From: Gnetum montanum | Lineage: Eukaryota > Streptophyta > Gnetopsida > Gnetales > Gnetaceae | Direction: 5' to 3' | Length of the DNA: 64,000 nt | Assembly (NCBI GenBank): GCA_015680685.1 | Contig: MNCI01014373.1 | Location: 212,528-276,527, forward strand | Shown: piece after piece, positions 32,770-44,819 of the stretch | How positions within the stretch are numbered: position 1 is the first letter of the stretch | How the letters are laid out: each line of letters begins with the position of its first letter | Notes under the pieces: generated by a model | What the model was told of the DNA's origin: nothing | Databases searched by the model: none | The model's input: only the letters and a program-made list of their open reading frames with translations | Position numbers and translations under genes: made by a program

Positions 32770-33559
32770 ATTTTGGTGCCTTTTCTGTGTGTCACGGTAT
32801 CTCTATGAGGCTTCTGCACCCTGATACACATGAACATAGATGCGACACCCTCTTGCGGTTGTTTTCACTCTGTACGATGTAGATTGGTCGCCCCGACGGT
32901 TCCCTCGGAGCCCTACAGAGCACAAGGCCTTCGATCGCTGGTTAACTAGCTCATTCTATGGTTATCTTGCATGCGTGTTGTACCCTATTCTAGACAGTCC
33001 CTCTGGGACCCTGCGAGACATAAAGCCTGTCTGATTGCTAGCTAGTTTGCCCATCCTACAGTCGTCTGGCCTACGTTTTGTACCCCATTCCATGTGGTAC
33101 AGATCGGTCACCTCGACGATCCCTCCTGGATCCTGCGAGACACAAAACTTACCTAGTTGCTAGTTAATTTGCTTGTCTTACGGTAGTCTCGTATGCCTTC
33201 CACACCCCAACTTGCATTAGCGTAGACTCGACACCCTTTGTGGTTGTTTACGCTTCGTGCGGTGTAGATCGGTCACCTCGACGGTTCCTCCGGAACCCTA
33301 TGAGACAATAAGCCTTTCGATGGTGATTTAACTTGCCCCTGCTATTTATAGTAGTCTTACATGCATCCTACACCCTAGCTAGCACAAGCGAAAACGTGAC
33401 ACCCTTTGAGGTTGTTTGCGCCTTGTGTGGTGTAGGTCGGTCACCTTGATAGTCCCTCTGTGATCCTGCAAGACGTAAAGCCACCTATTATCATTTTTTG
33501 TAAATCTTTCAGTTCTTCTACATTTTCTAGAATTTTTTTGCATAATCACTTGCTTGATA
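32770..33559 (+). repeat. A2 leader: hairpin repeat array
   Basis: Five degenerate cores begin near 32884, 32990, 33105, 33268 and 33436. They carry GATCGGTCACCTCGACGGTT, then CCTCCGGAACCCTATGAGAC or variants. The piece GGTTCC-TCC-GGAACC can pair with itself, and other units keep the stem with changed bases. The layout parallels A1 (75-1047), where six cores occur. No gene is visible between the primer site and the gag ATG at 33560. Confidence 0.75.
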
Positions 33560-36040
33560 ATGGTTTCCGCCACCACTGCCATTGGTACCTCTAACACAAA
33601 GATGCCCTTCGTGGTCCAAGGCACTACTGGTGCCGAACAACAGCTGAATCCAATGCTAGAAGCACGCCGGTCTCTCAGAATCCAAAACCGTGGACTTGAG
33701 GGACTAGCCCAGCAACATGAGCATTAGAGTTTCCTTTGTGCTAAGGTGCAGGCTAACCTACCCTTGGATTTACATAAACTCAAAGAAAAACATAGCTTGG
33801 AGTTCACTTACTGCAACGGGGAGGAATTCGTTCCTAACCAGGGCATTCCTCTGGCTTTAACACAAGCGTACCAAAGGTTGCTAGATCAACTAATCCAGTT
33901 GACAAGGCTTAGGGAGTAACAAGACACAACGTCCAACTAGGATGACACCTTTCAAGATGGGCAAGAGGAGCTCGATTTCCAATCTGATGAGGTAGGCCCA
34001 GCCAACCCCGTTCTTGTCCCGTCTATCCAGTCCTTCTGGGCCAACCCGCTGCCTATTGCCATCCCCTTTGTCATCATGCCTACACTTCAATAGCCTATAG
34101 CCATAATTGCAATGGGTAGCCATGCTACGTTCCCAGCACCTCATCACCCCTATCTCTCGGTTATGCCCGTAGCAACTGTGCCACCATAAACTATCCATCA
34201 GCACACTACCATAATACGCAACATGGCTATCACGACTACCCTACTACATGTCCATACTGTACCTACTTTGCAACCGCATATAACTCCTATACCAATTCCT
34301 ACATATGCATCCGTTCCACCCACTGTGATGGGTCTAGGTCCATCCACATGGTGGACTCCACTCGCTTCTTCGTCTGTTCCGCAATTATCGTAGATGTCTT
34401 ACTACATTCGCCCTCAGGCCTACGCAACCATGTAGATGGTACATCCTGGCACAGGGCCATGAGCTATCCCATCGGTGATCCAAGTGGCCTGTCCGACAAC
34501 TCAACATGCTATTACCACTTCGATAATACCACCCACCAGATGGTGGACAACATAAAAAGCACCTTTAGGAGGGGTGGCCCCAATAGCATGACCGATGGGT
34601 CAAATCGCCAGCTCTACCATGCCACATGTGGGAGTTGCCTCCGCAGTCTCTCAGCCGCCTACAATGTCACCAGGTCTGGACCAAGTGTTTCAGCTCATCT
34701 AGAACCTAACCGAGGAAGTAAAATGCCTAAAAGCTGTTGGGTATGATACAGTACAAGTCATGGATTTTTACCAAAATAACCCCATCAACCCTGCAATCCT
34801 TGCTTTGATATTAGCACTCGGGATGTCCCTCCCACACTTCACGAAGTACGACGGAGAAGGAGATCCCAATACACATCTCATCACTTTCTGGTCAGAGTCT
34901 TTGTTGTTGCAACAATGGCTACATACAATCATCCATGTCTTCACCATCTCCCTAGCTGGGAATGCCCTAGATTGGTATCGCGCATTGCCACATTCATCCA
35001 TTTTGACTTTGGAAAAGCTCTTGACCCAATTTTTGAGATGCTTCAAATATAACTTGAAGCCAGAAACCACGTTGGATTAGCTGATGAGCATAAAGCAAGA
35101 CCCACTAGAACTAGCCCAAAAATTCATTCAACATTGGAGTGCAACCCTTAACGAAATCCGTGAACCTATCGCAGAGGCTCACTTGTTAGCCATCTTTAAG
35201 GGTGCGATGAATGACTTCATCAAGTCAAAACTATATTACCTCGCTCCATGCTCCCTTAGCCAAGCTTTTGCTCAGATGAAAAACATACAAGACACAGTCG
35301 AGGAAAGCAAAGACCCGCCTTACGTCACTTACAAGAACAGTTTTGCAAAAAAGGGCAAGGGTAAGGCCCCGAAAACCATGGTGGCTGCTGTGGTAGCTGA
35401 AGCTAAACCCAAACATAGCAACAGTGGAAGAAAAAATAACAAGAAATCGTCCATGCCTACAGTTGAACCTGCATCCAAACCAGGCCAAGCATCACAGCCT
35501 GCTGTGCCCGAGACATCTGCATATACCAAACCTAACTTTGAACGTAAAGATCATTCGAAATACACCCCATTTCCTCTCAAACCTTTAGAACTCCTGAAGC
35601 AACTGTTGGCAGCAGGATACATCCAACACAAGTAGATGTCAGAAGAAGAAAACATGAGGCATCGACGCTACTGTGAGCTCCTTAGAAATCCCTCTTTAGC
35701 CCTGCCAAACGAGCCTCCAGTTCCTAAGGGTTTTAGGCTAGACAGGTTTTGCGATTACCATCAACTATGTGGTCACACAACGGATTATTGTCTGTCGTTG
35801 CAAGATGACATCCAAAGATTGATTGACCTAGGACAGTTGGTGCTAGATGAAAGTAGCCCAGTACGTCCTGAAAACCAATCCATTCATGTCTACACCAATC
35901 CCCTCAATGCCAATAATTCCAGTTATGTAATCAACACCATCAGTATTGAAAATGATCCCATGCCACCCTTCCAGTTGTTTGTGATTCGTGTGCCTCAACG
36001 TAGTGCACCAATGCCACCAATGGCTGGTCCAAGGTCGTAG
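33560..36040 (+). pseudogene. gag: gag, A2
   Basis: The start MVSATTAIGT at 33560 is shared with A1. The first third (to about 34740) has many stops and is rich in Pro, Thr and Ile. The capsid part is well kept: MDFYQNNPINP at 34760, FTKYDGEGDPNTHLITF, then AGNALDWYRALP, and 35084-35635 open for 183 codons with a basic Lys-rich segment (KKGKGKAPK). The zinc-binding motif FCDYHQLCGHTTDYC (about 35750-35790) has all CHHC ligands. A single TAG separates 35080 from 35084. Gag would form the particle and bind RNA. Confidence 0.87.
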
Positions 36041-37360
36041 TCGCCCTTCATCCTGAAAGTTCCACCACAGGTGTCTACCTTTGCATCACCTATTGGCGGG
36101 GACACATGACCTCGTCAACTAACACCTCTAGCTCCATTCATAATTAGGGGGCCAACGTCTTCAACCACCCCATCCTGTGCAACAACATTAAACAACCTCC
36201 TCGCCCCACAACGCGAGAAACCTACTTGGTGTGTGAGGCATCGAAGGGGAATACCATTAAAAGTATCCCCAAAACTATGTTTTTTTCCTTTAAGTCTGCA
36301 CCTTCGTCATCAAAGATGAAGGTCAACGTGATTACACAGCTTGTGGCATCTTGCCGCAAAAAATCTGAACCTAGGGCTAGGGCCATCTCCCCTCAAGAGA
36401 TTCGTCTTCTAGGGCGAATCAAGGAGGAGGGTGTCAAACAGATGGACGGCCAAGACTTCTTGGATGCCGTCACCTAGGTCAGCCAAGTCCTAAGGCAGAA
36501 AAACACCACGTTAAGCCTATACGACCTAATCATGACGTCTTCTCCTCACCACGAGGCTCTAGTCTGGATGTTAACGGTAATTCTGGTTGATGAAAACATG
36601 CCAACAGATGAGGAAGTGATCCACTCAGTCATATTCCCCTCTATACCCACGGAGCCCACAATACCTCAACTAACTTTCAGCAATGATGCCATTAAGAAAG
36701 ATCCCAAAGGAGGTCAAGTAACTACGATGCCTCTCTTCATCACGATTCGGGTAAGCCAATACCGAATCCGAAGGGTACATGTCAATGATGGGGCAGCCAA
36801 AAATGTCATCTCCTTTCCTATTATAGATAAGCTGGGGTTGGTCGACTAGATCAAACCAACAACAATGTTGTGTCTACGGTCCTTCAATGGGGCACCTGTC
36901 GTGGTGAAGGGCACAGTTCATGTAAACTTCGTAGTAGGGGATGAGCTCCCCACAGATGCAATGTTCATCGTGGTCAAAGAAATGCCTGGGTTTAACCTAA
37001 TCTTGGGAAGATTGTGGTTAGCACAACTTGGGGCCGTCTCCTCGCCTATACACCAAGAAATCCAGTTACCATACATGGGTAGGGAGGTGATAATCCATGG
37101 CAACGGGGTGGCAATGCAAGTAATCAGCAACATAAACACAGAGCAGGGTTCAGAGGTTACAACCTCTGAAGATGAAGTGCTTGTTCACGCATGAACCAAT
37201 CATACAACGAAGGGATTAGCCCAACAAGGTGACACTCAAATCGAAAATGGATGGGTAGAGTTGCCCTTTCAAGCGAGGGATAGTGACATAAGCGAAGGCC
37301 CCAGCAAAACACCTCGACCTTACATCCCGATCAACCCACGAAAGGTCAAGAGGTAGCTAC
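36041..37360 (+). pseudogene. Protease region, A2
   Basis: The open pieces are 36226-36477, 36532-36849 and 36865-37194. The active-site region reads VHVNDGAAKNVISF (36775-36816), then LGLVD, a stop, and FNLILGRLWLAQLGAVSSP. As in B1/B2, the usual catalytic Asp position holds Asn followed by Asp. The flap-like and ILGR segments are normal for the family. Homology with B ends around WVELPFQARD (37260). No RT follows directly; 5.4 kb with the passenger gene come first. Confidence 0.8.
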
Positions 37361-37999
37361 ACATAGCATAGCAGCCTTGCAACCTCCTACCTAGTCAACA
37401 TCCTCGCATATTTGCTTTCTACTTAGCTTGTCAGTGTGTCATCCTTTCGGCATGCTACGCGCACCGATGGCTCGAAATGGCCTAAAAATAGCATTATCAC
37501 CTTTCACTTTACTCATTATGCAATGGCCCGAAATGGCCTAAAACTAACAAACGGTCCGAAATGGGCTAAAAATAACAAACGGCGTGAAATGGCCCAAAAC
37601 TAGCACACGAGAATGCGAAAACTTTACATAACACACATTATAATACAAAATCGGTTTCGCTTTTGAAGTCTTGCATTCCATTCAAAATTTTTCACCTATT
37701 GGTAGTGTCTATAAATTCTTTCAAAAAAAATATAATAAGAGGGGGAGTCAACCCCATGCCCTCATGCTTTATCTCCGTTCGCATCGTCTTCGCCGTTTGT
37801 CCCTACTTCATCCACTTGTGCACCACCTGCTCCCATATTACACCTTGCTGACATCTCATTCCTTCCCTCCACGGGCCTCACACCTTCGTTGAGAGCCTGT
37901 ATTCCAAATATATATATATAAAGTATTTAGTAGGGACAAAAAATGTGATAAATGAAAACTGTAGCAAAGCATCAAAGCAACTAACCCGAGGGGAGCCTG
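37361..37999. repeat. Gap after protease with degenerate repeats (A2)
   Basis: At 37465-37620 four units of the type CGAAATGGCCTAAAACTAGCA occur at intervals of about 35 bp. They are related to the TAAACTAGC/GTC repeats after integrase and next to RT. The remainder (37620-38000) is AT-rich without a recognisable gene and ends with a short TA run (37907-37920). It would be the 3' flank of the opposite-strand passenger gene. Confidence 0.55.
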
Positions 38000-39320
38000 C
38001 GTCGGTCACAAGAGGTATCTAGTCTAGACCAAGCCTGAGACGGCGCTCGATCTCCTCCATCGAAATATCCATCCAGCACCTGTCACTAGGTTCAGCATTT
38101 GCAGCGGTAACTTTCTCCCTTTCCAAGCTCATCCACGTTAGAGGTATCCAGGAAAGAGAGGCGGTTGCGGTCTCTCCTGTAGGAAGGTTCACCCCCAAGT
38201 CAGGAGATTCCGTGACCTTCACCTGCTCTTTAAATTTGGCATAGGCCTCAGAAGCGTCGATGGCCTTCATGAATGTCTCATACGAGAATGCCTCCATGGC
38301 AGTGTATTTATACAACCTTCGATGGGTTTCGTTTTCTAGCTTGTATGTATATTTGTGATCCCTCTAGGTCTTCCCCCATTCGAAGATCTTGGCCCTGATG
38401 TCCTTCATATCTTAGCACTTCTGGGCAAGCAAATCCATCTGCATCTGTTGTTCGATTATTTTATGGGTGGATTCTACATTCTGATGGATGACAGTACAAA
38501 ACCTGGTGTAGTCATCTACAGCCCTCTGCAAATCCACAAGGTCAAGATTACGGTTTATGAGGAAGTTGATCCTCAACCTGAGGTTCTCTACCTCAGCGAC
38601 CAGTTTTGCCTCTCTTTGCTCGTCCCCGTGGGCCTGCTTCCATAGTTTCTCATTGGTATGTCTACATTCCCATAGAGAGCACACCAAGTACAAGACACAT
38701 TTGTAAGCCTTGTCAAATATATGATGAGATACTTCGGTCACTTCAGATGAGAGTGTGGGCACCGCGCCAATCTCCATAGGCTGGGTCGGGTCCCATTTGA
38801 GCAAAGAGGCTGTTCAACGTAGAAAGTGCAACAATCGTGTTAACATGACATAAATCAATATGTTCAAGAGTTTCAACGTAGTAACATAGGAGCTGTCAAC
38901 ACTCCTACTTACCTGCACGAGGATCTACCTATTGAAGATGTTTGATCATGTCATTAACAAGCCCCTGAACAAACATAAACTTTTCAGGAACTTCAGCCCA
39001 TGACTCCGTTTGGGATGGAGGAGGTCTTGAGACATCAGTAGTAGCACCTGTTACATGATTAAACATGTCAACAATGGCTGGAATGGACTACATTAAGGCA
39101 CATCCAAAGCCTAAACTCACTAGCATCCGACTGTTGTCTTGTTTCTTGCCAATGCAAGATAATCGTGGTAGGTTCAGTAGAAGGCCTGGCCAAGTCCATA
39201 GAAACTCCCACCTCATGCGCTGGTGCTTTTCCTTTCAGGAGAGGTCTCTTTCTCGGCAACTCCATGGGCACGGTCTTAGCCATGAGATGTTCACCCTATG
39301 TTGCATTGCCAAGTATGGTA

Positions 39321-39337
39321 GGGGGGGGGGGGGGGGG
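39321..39337. repeat. 17-base poly-G tract within the A2 passenger gene region
   Basis: The tract is in the region between exon 5 and exon 7 on the minus strand. It is not at the place of the B1 exon-2 tract. Long pure G runs recur in this cassette (5115-5140 and 20409-20426). Confidence 0.85.
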
Positions 39338-40675
39338 TTCTCTCCTACGCTGTCCTGGCCACAAGTGCTATGAACTACCAGACCTTTAGTCGTTATAGAA
39401 AACAAATCCCCAACCATCTCAGGGGGAGCCTGGGCTGACATGGTCTAAAAGACCTATTGAATCCACAGCTTTGAAATCTAGTTACGATCTAGCTCGGACC
39501 AGACTCTGTCCTCCTAGACCACTAGGAACTTCATGAAGTCCTTCAAACAGCCTATGTAGAAAGCGTAGTGTATGTTAAAGCAGGACTCCGTTTGCTCACG
39601 GAGCCCCAAAATCTTGCCCTTCAAACCACTACATAGGAACTTAGCCTAGTTATAATGGGCCTCTTCCTCCATGACTTCCCGCATTACCCAAGCCTGCTCA
39701 AGCCCCAAGACCTTCCCTTGGATGAGCAGTTGAGGGAATGCATGGGCACGAAAGATTGGGTATATCCCCATGGTAGGACCATCCTTAAACTTATCCATAG
39801 GGAATCCTTTCCGCTCCTTGGTGAGCCTCAGCCACTCCTCGATATGCTACTTCTAGAGGGTCAACTCCTACTTGCCCCTCGACATCACATCGGCACCATC
39901 AGTGGGAATGCCAAACAAATCTACAAATAGTTGGTCATTAATGTCAATGACCACCCGCACACCTCACACGTATGTGCAAAAGCAGCTCGCCTACCCAGAA
40001 AAGGAATTGATCAAGGAAAGCATGTCGACAGTAGGGACACCCGAATTTGGCATCGTAAACAAATCCATAAGCTCAGCCATCTGGATTCTTCTGAGCAAAC
40101 AACCCGGAGCCCCTCGTTCTAGCCAGCTTTAGCTTGCCGATACTTCACCATATTTGAAGTAGATGTTTCCCCCTTATTTTTTGGCAGTCACCACCGTCAC
40201 TTCATGAGGCTTCTTTACTCCTATAGCAATGATCACAAAACATGCTTAGCATAAAAGAGAGAAGAAACTATGCAAGAAACTTGAGCCTGCGACGCCCACT
40301 TGTTAACCCACCAGGTCTATACGGTGAGGGGAATAGTGGGAGTTCAGCAGCCAAGACTGCTTCGAGCGTAACCTGCTTAAAAGGTTCTCTCCACTCCTTG
40401 TCCAGCCAACCCTTCATCTTGAAATTACTGTAGAGAGGGGCGAGTGTGCGTAGGTAGGAACGATATCCTTCCCTGCAATGAGAAATCACGCTCGCCTGCA
40501 GGCTCTTAGGCGAAGAAAATTCCTGTAGGACTAGCTGCGCTGTGGCCAACTTGCCCGGCTAATCATGAATCCCACTGTCATCAAGATAGAACTTGGTGAC
40601 AAGCACACACTATTAACCCTTAGCCAAGCATGGTCGACGTTGCATAACCAAGCAAAGTAAAGACGTGAAACTCAC

Positions 40676-41125
40676 CCGCCAATACAGTAGACGGTCCCCT
40701 GTGGGTTCTGAAAGTACGTTGCCACATGGCGTGTGAGGTACAATGTGTTGTAAGGATGGTAACACTGGTATTCCAACATATCCTAGATCCAGGCCAAGCA
40801 CCTCAACCTTGTGGAGTGCTAGGTAGACCCTCCTCCTAGCTTGCTTGTGGTTGCATCGTCAAAAAGATATCTCAAGATGCCCCGATTTGTCCCTGGCATC
40901 AAAGCCTCTATTATGCCGGATGTCGGCATCTCATCCGAGGAGGACCAAACCATGAGACTGAACTGGCTAAGAAGGAATTGCAGGAAGTCTCAGGCCCCAT
41001 CCCTGAACCAAACTGCTTGCTTTCCCAAACCTATCGAGGAAGGGGGAACATTGGCCATGGGTCTGTCTACATAACATAAGACTCCTTCAAGATCCAAGAT
41101 GATCAATCTAGACCTTGGCCCTACC
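40676..41125 (-). other. NIF/FCP1-like domain, exon 2 of the A2 passenger gene
   Basis: This exon shows the phosphatase-like signature better than the B copies. RSRLIILDLEGVLCYV has the nucleophile Asp in DLEG; plant NIF proteins often have D-L-N-G there. VWFRDGA, then FLQFLLSQFSLMVWSS, matches the conserved core. The late acidic DDSP element is not visible. One TGA follows FRDGA and a TAG follows GGGST. Splice signals and length match B2 exactly. Confidence 0.62.
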
Positions 41126-42633
41126 CTGCACGACAGAAACAACAAATGCTGATATCAAATATGAACATAATACATGCACTACATAGCAATGCTTAGCCGA
41201 TCATCAATGTAGCATAACATTATCCCTATTCATCATAGCATAGCAAAGATGCGAAAGCTTAACGTAGCAAGAACATGCAAGTAACTTAGCGTAGCAACAA
41301 ACTAACTAATGACATGCCCAAACAAAAATATGTGCCTATATCATACATAACCAAACCCTCCTGGGGGTTTTTCATCACGGCATGTCAAGGTTAAGCAACT
41401 TAAAGAACCCTGGTCTCGCAGCGTTGGCAACCGCCGTAGCAGCGATGGCCTTGCATGCAACCACAATGAGACCCTTGCACAACAGCGATGACCGAAAGAA
41501 AGAGAGACCACGACAACACAAAAGCCAAAATGACACGGCTGCAAAAAATGCAAGTAGCGAAGCAAATAAGATATAAATTTAGAGCAGAAAATGGTAGAAG
41601 GTGCAAGGAGAAAAGAATGAAGGAGACATAAAAAAATCATGGAGTCAATAGTGTGCCCTCCCATGCCGGAACGCGTGCCCACGACCCACGCCTCAGAGTC
41701 TTCTTTGCCTCTCTGACCTTCACAAGCACCAACTGAGTCTTAGGAGCCATAGCCCTACTTGAAGACTTATAACCTTTATCTTAGAAATTTTTCTTGATAA
41801 TGGATTAACATAGTGACTCCACGCCTCGAGATCACCGAAGTGCTCTGATAAGGATTATGTGCTTTTAGGGCGAAAACGGCAAAATTACCAGGATTCAATC
41901 CCTATTTAAAGTAGTAATAGAAAAATGAGGAAACTTCCCTTCTCTCTCCCCAATTAAGATGGGGCACAGCGTGAAGTGTAACATGCTTGCCACGACATCT
42001 CGATATTGTTAGCATTTAAACCTCGTCACGCTTCAAGTCAGCTACTCACCTCCTCGAAAAAAAATGATACAATAATATTTGTTTTCAATTTAAGGTCCGA
42101 AAAGACCTTAAACTAACAAACCCAACATGACTATGCTCCTTAGGATTCAAGGACAGCAATTTCAACTTGTAACAACCGCAGTCCACAATGACGTTAAACT
42201 AGTTACGCTTCTTGCATCAGCAGTCACCTAGTGCACCTCGACATAGGCGTAGCATATTTCCTAATAGTTTCATGTCTTCATTCCCGCATTGGCCCCCCGA
42301 TACATCTTGTAATCGAAATTTCATTTCTTTTATCATTATTTAGCACATCAAGACCTTGTATGTCATAATATGGTAATCCAAAATGACATTAAACTAGTGG
42401 TTTGGCATTCACATACAATTTCGCACTCTACATCGACAATGACTATATCTTCAACAATTCTAGATTCTTGTGCCTGGGCAGTACCCCACAACCTTAAACT
42501 AGCGAACTCTCAATCTTTACATCGCCTTATTCAGCAATTCGCATATCAATGTTGCTTTGCAGATTTACATTTCACACAATCTCTGATGACCCTTACCCAG
42601 GCTCTCATCTTATGATGCCAAGTTAAGCAAGAG
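41126..42633. other. Gap between passenger-gene exon 2 and RT (A2)
   Basis: It would hold exon 1 and the upstream region of the passenger gene. A possible basic first exon reads leftwards from 41750. At 42100-42540 at least four units with CTTAAACTAG/GACGTTAAACTAG-like cores occur, related to the arrays at 37465 and 46104. No reading frame here is conserved with B. A candidate 3' splice site for a sense-strand intron would have to lie near 42600, but I cannot choose one. Confidence 0.4.
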
Positions 42634-44201
42634 ATGGAAACCCACCATGCCCTATCCATGCCTCTAATATTAACAAGACCACAAGGCAAGCTCGTGAGAC
42701 AGTTAAACCCTGACGTGATCAATTGGGGGTTGGTTACGATTAATACTATAGCGACCTTAGAAGCACCCCCGAATTGGCCCAAACACCTAGTCCAGGCCCT
42801 CGATTTAGAAGCCGGGGATGTAATTGAGGATCCTCTTGTCGAGATACCCGTAACCACGATAAGAAGGGAGGTAAAAAATTAAGACTTAGCTCCCTCCTAG
42901 ACGCACAAATACATGAGGGCATAGTTAAAACCTTACAAGAACACATGGATGTCTTTGCATGGTCATATGGGGATATGCAGGGTCTGGATCCATGGCTGAT
43001 TCAGCATAACATTGTCCTAGACCCCCACGTAAAGGCAATCAAGAAAAAGGCATGTAAAATCAAGCCAGAAATCACGCTAGCCGTAAAGGATGAAATCACT
43101 AAGTTATACCGAGTAGGTTTTATCCGTGCAATTGACTATTCAAAGTGGGTGTCCAACATCATTGTGGTGTTGAAGAAAACAGGAGGGATACAAATATGTA
43201 TAGATTTCTGAGATTTGAACAAGGCAACGATCAAGGACAACTTTCCACTACCGAGCATCGATCAACTCATCGACACCACAGCTGGACATGCTTTGCTATC
43301 CTTTATGGATGGCTTCTCCGGATACAACTAAATCTGCATCCACCTAGAACACCAGCTATCAACAACCTTCATGACTCCATGGGGGACCTTCTTCTACATC
43401 ATGATGCCCTTTGGACTCAAGAATGCTGGAGCGACATACCAGTGAGCGATGACATACATTTTCAGTAACTACATCCTAGAAACGTTAAATGATTACGTGG
43501 ACGATATAGCTGTTAAGTCCAAAGAGGCAATCCATCACCCACATGATCTAGAGTTAGTCGTCCAGTGCTATCAAAGGCACGATTTGCATCTTAATCCTAA
43601 GAAGTGTTTCTTCGGAGTAAAAATTGGATGCATGTTAGGGTTTGTAGTATCAAAGGCTAGAATACGGGTGGACCTAGATAAAGTCAAAGCTATCTTCAAC
43701 CTAGTGCCTCCCACAAACCTTAAGGAGTTACGTGGTTTACAAGGCAGAGTGCAATTCATTCGAAGGTTTATAGCAAGGTTGAGTGATAAGTTGCACCCCA
43801 TGCAACATCTTCTAAGAAAAGGGATTGACTTTAAGTGGATAGCCAAATGTCAACAAGCCTTCGACAACCTGAAGAGAGAGCTCTCGCACCTCCCTAGTGT
43901 GTACCCACCGTAGAGGGACAAACTTTTCTTCATATACCTCGCCACCTTCGACGCATCCATAGCGGCACTGCTATGTTAGAAGCAGGATGATGGCTCTGAG
44001 ATGCCAGTGTATTTCCTCAGCCACATGTTAATATCATATGAGGAAAATTACAATGAGGTGGAGAGGAACTGCCTAGCCTTAGTGTTCGCGCTAGAAAAGT
44101 GGTGGCACTACCTATTTTGCAGCACAACCAACATCATTTGCAAAAGAAATGTACTCCGGGCTATCATCGGCAGCCTGTACGAAAGCAGCAGGATAGCCTG
44201 A
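42634..44201 (+). pseudogene. pol: Reverse transcriptase and first RNase H, A2
   Basis: A lead segment (42634-42882, ALDLEAGDVIEDPLVEI) matches the start of the B2 frame. RT proper includes WVSNIIVVLKKTGG, ICIDF followed by a stop, LLSFMDGFSGYN, MMPFGLKNAGATYQ and LNDYVDDIAVKS with YVDD at 43494-43505. Then come LNPKKCFFGVK and ELRGLQGRVQFIRRF. The RNase H part has FATFDAS-like LATFDASIAALL and MPVYFLSHMLISYEENY. The open frame 43449-43913 is the longest clean part. Five or more stops or frame changes make it inactive. Confidence 0.88.
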
Positions 44202-44819
44202 TGGAAAGCCATAATTGCAGAATTTGACTTATGCTACGTAAGCCAATCGTCGACAAAGGGCCAAGCTATAGTGACCCAACTTACGGCCTCGCCAGTCGAC
44301 GACCAGGCAACCATCGATCTCAGGTTCCTAGATGAATACGTTAGCAATGTTGCCATCTTTCCACTGCATTTCGAGGTAACCTTAAACTTAGATGACACGT
44401 CAACCACGCAAGGAGGTAGCGTCGCTACCATAATCACATTCCTCTCTGGGGAAATGTACCCATCTGCTTATCGCTTCACATTCCCATGCACCAAAAATGT
44501 GGCAAAAAACGAGGGGCTACTTAGAGGACTCTTAACTGCCTGCACGCTGCATGTACAACACCTGGTGATCTGGGGAGATTCACAGTTAGTCGTGAATGAA
44601 ATCACCGAAGTCTATGCCTGCAAGGCTACGCACCTGCAACCCTACTGCGACCTAGCAAAAGTTTTACTGAAAATATTCATGACCATTGATGTGCAACACG
44701 TGCCATGCAACGAGAACACCGTAGTAGATGCCTTAGCTACCCTTACATTAAACATCCCATCGCATTCCTTGGTAAATCTGCCAACTACGATCATAGAATG
44801 CACAGAGCCTATCACTTGA
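44202..44819 (+). pseudogene. Archaeal-type RNase H (aRH), A2
   Basis: Open from 44271 to 44819 (182 codons), it aligns with the B2 aRH: QSSTKGQAIVTQLTASPVDD, then LNLDDTSTTQGG, NVAKNEGLLRGL, VIWGDSQLVVNEI and HVPCNENTVVDALATL. The Glu of the AEYEGL motif region has become AKNEGL, so one catalytic position is uncertain. It is a second RNase H, typical of Tat elements, following the RT-linked one. Confidence 0.82.

Larger units (their letters stand above)
38000..41125 (-). pseudogene. Passenger gene, antisense to the retroelement (A2 copy)
   Basis: It is homologous to the genes at 3371-8562 and 20711-25833, on the strand opposite to A2. Exon 2 is 41125-40676, bounded by GTGCAG and GTGAGT and 450 nt long, as in B2. 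It encodes RLIILDLEGVLCYV, FLQFLLSQFSLMVWSS and NPQGTVY. Exon 3 lies about 40610-40270 and exon 4 about 40190-39780 (MAELMDLFT, LFVDLFGIPTDGADV). Exon 5 ends in the part near 39480 (CLKDFMKFLVV). Exon 7 ends at 38913 before GTAAGT (LVNDMIKHLQ), and exon 8 starts at 38809 (LLKWDPTQPMEIG) and runs through a charged helical region to MEEIERRLRLGL near 38019. Stops are frequent in exons 3-5. A possible first exon is at 41750 (MAPKTQLVLVK), unproven. Confidence 0.72.
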
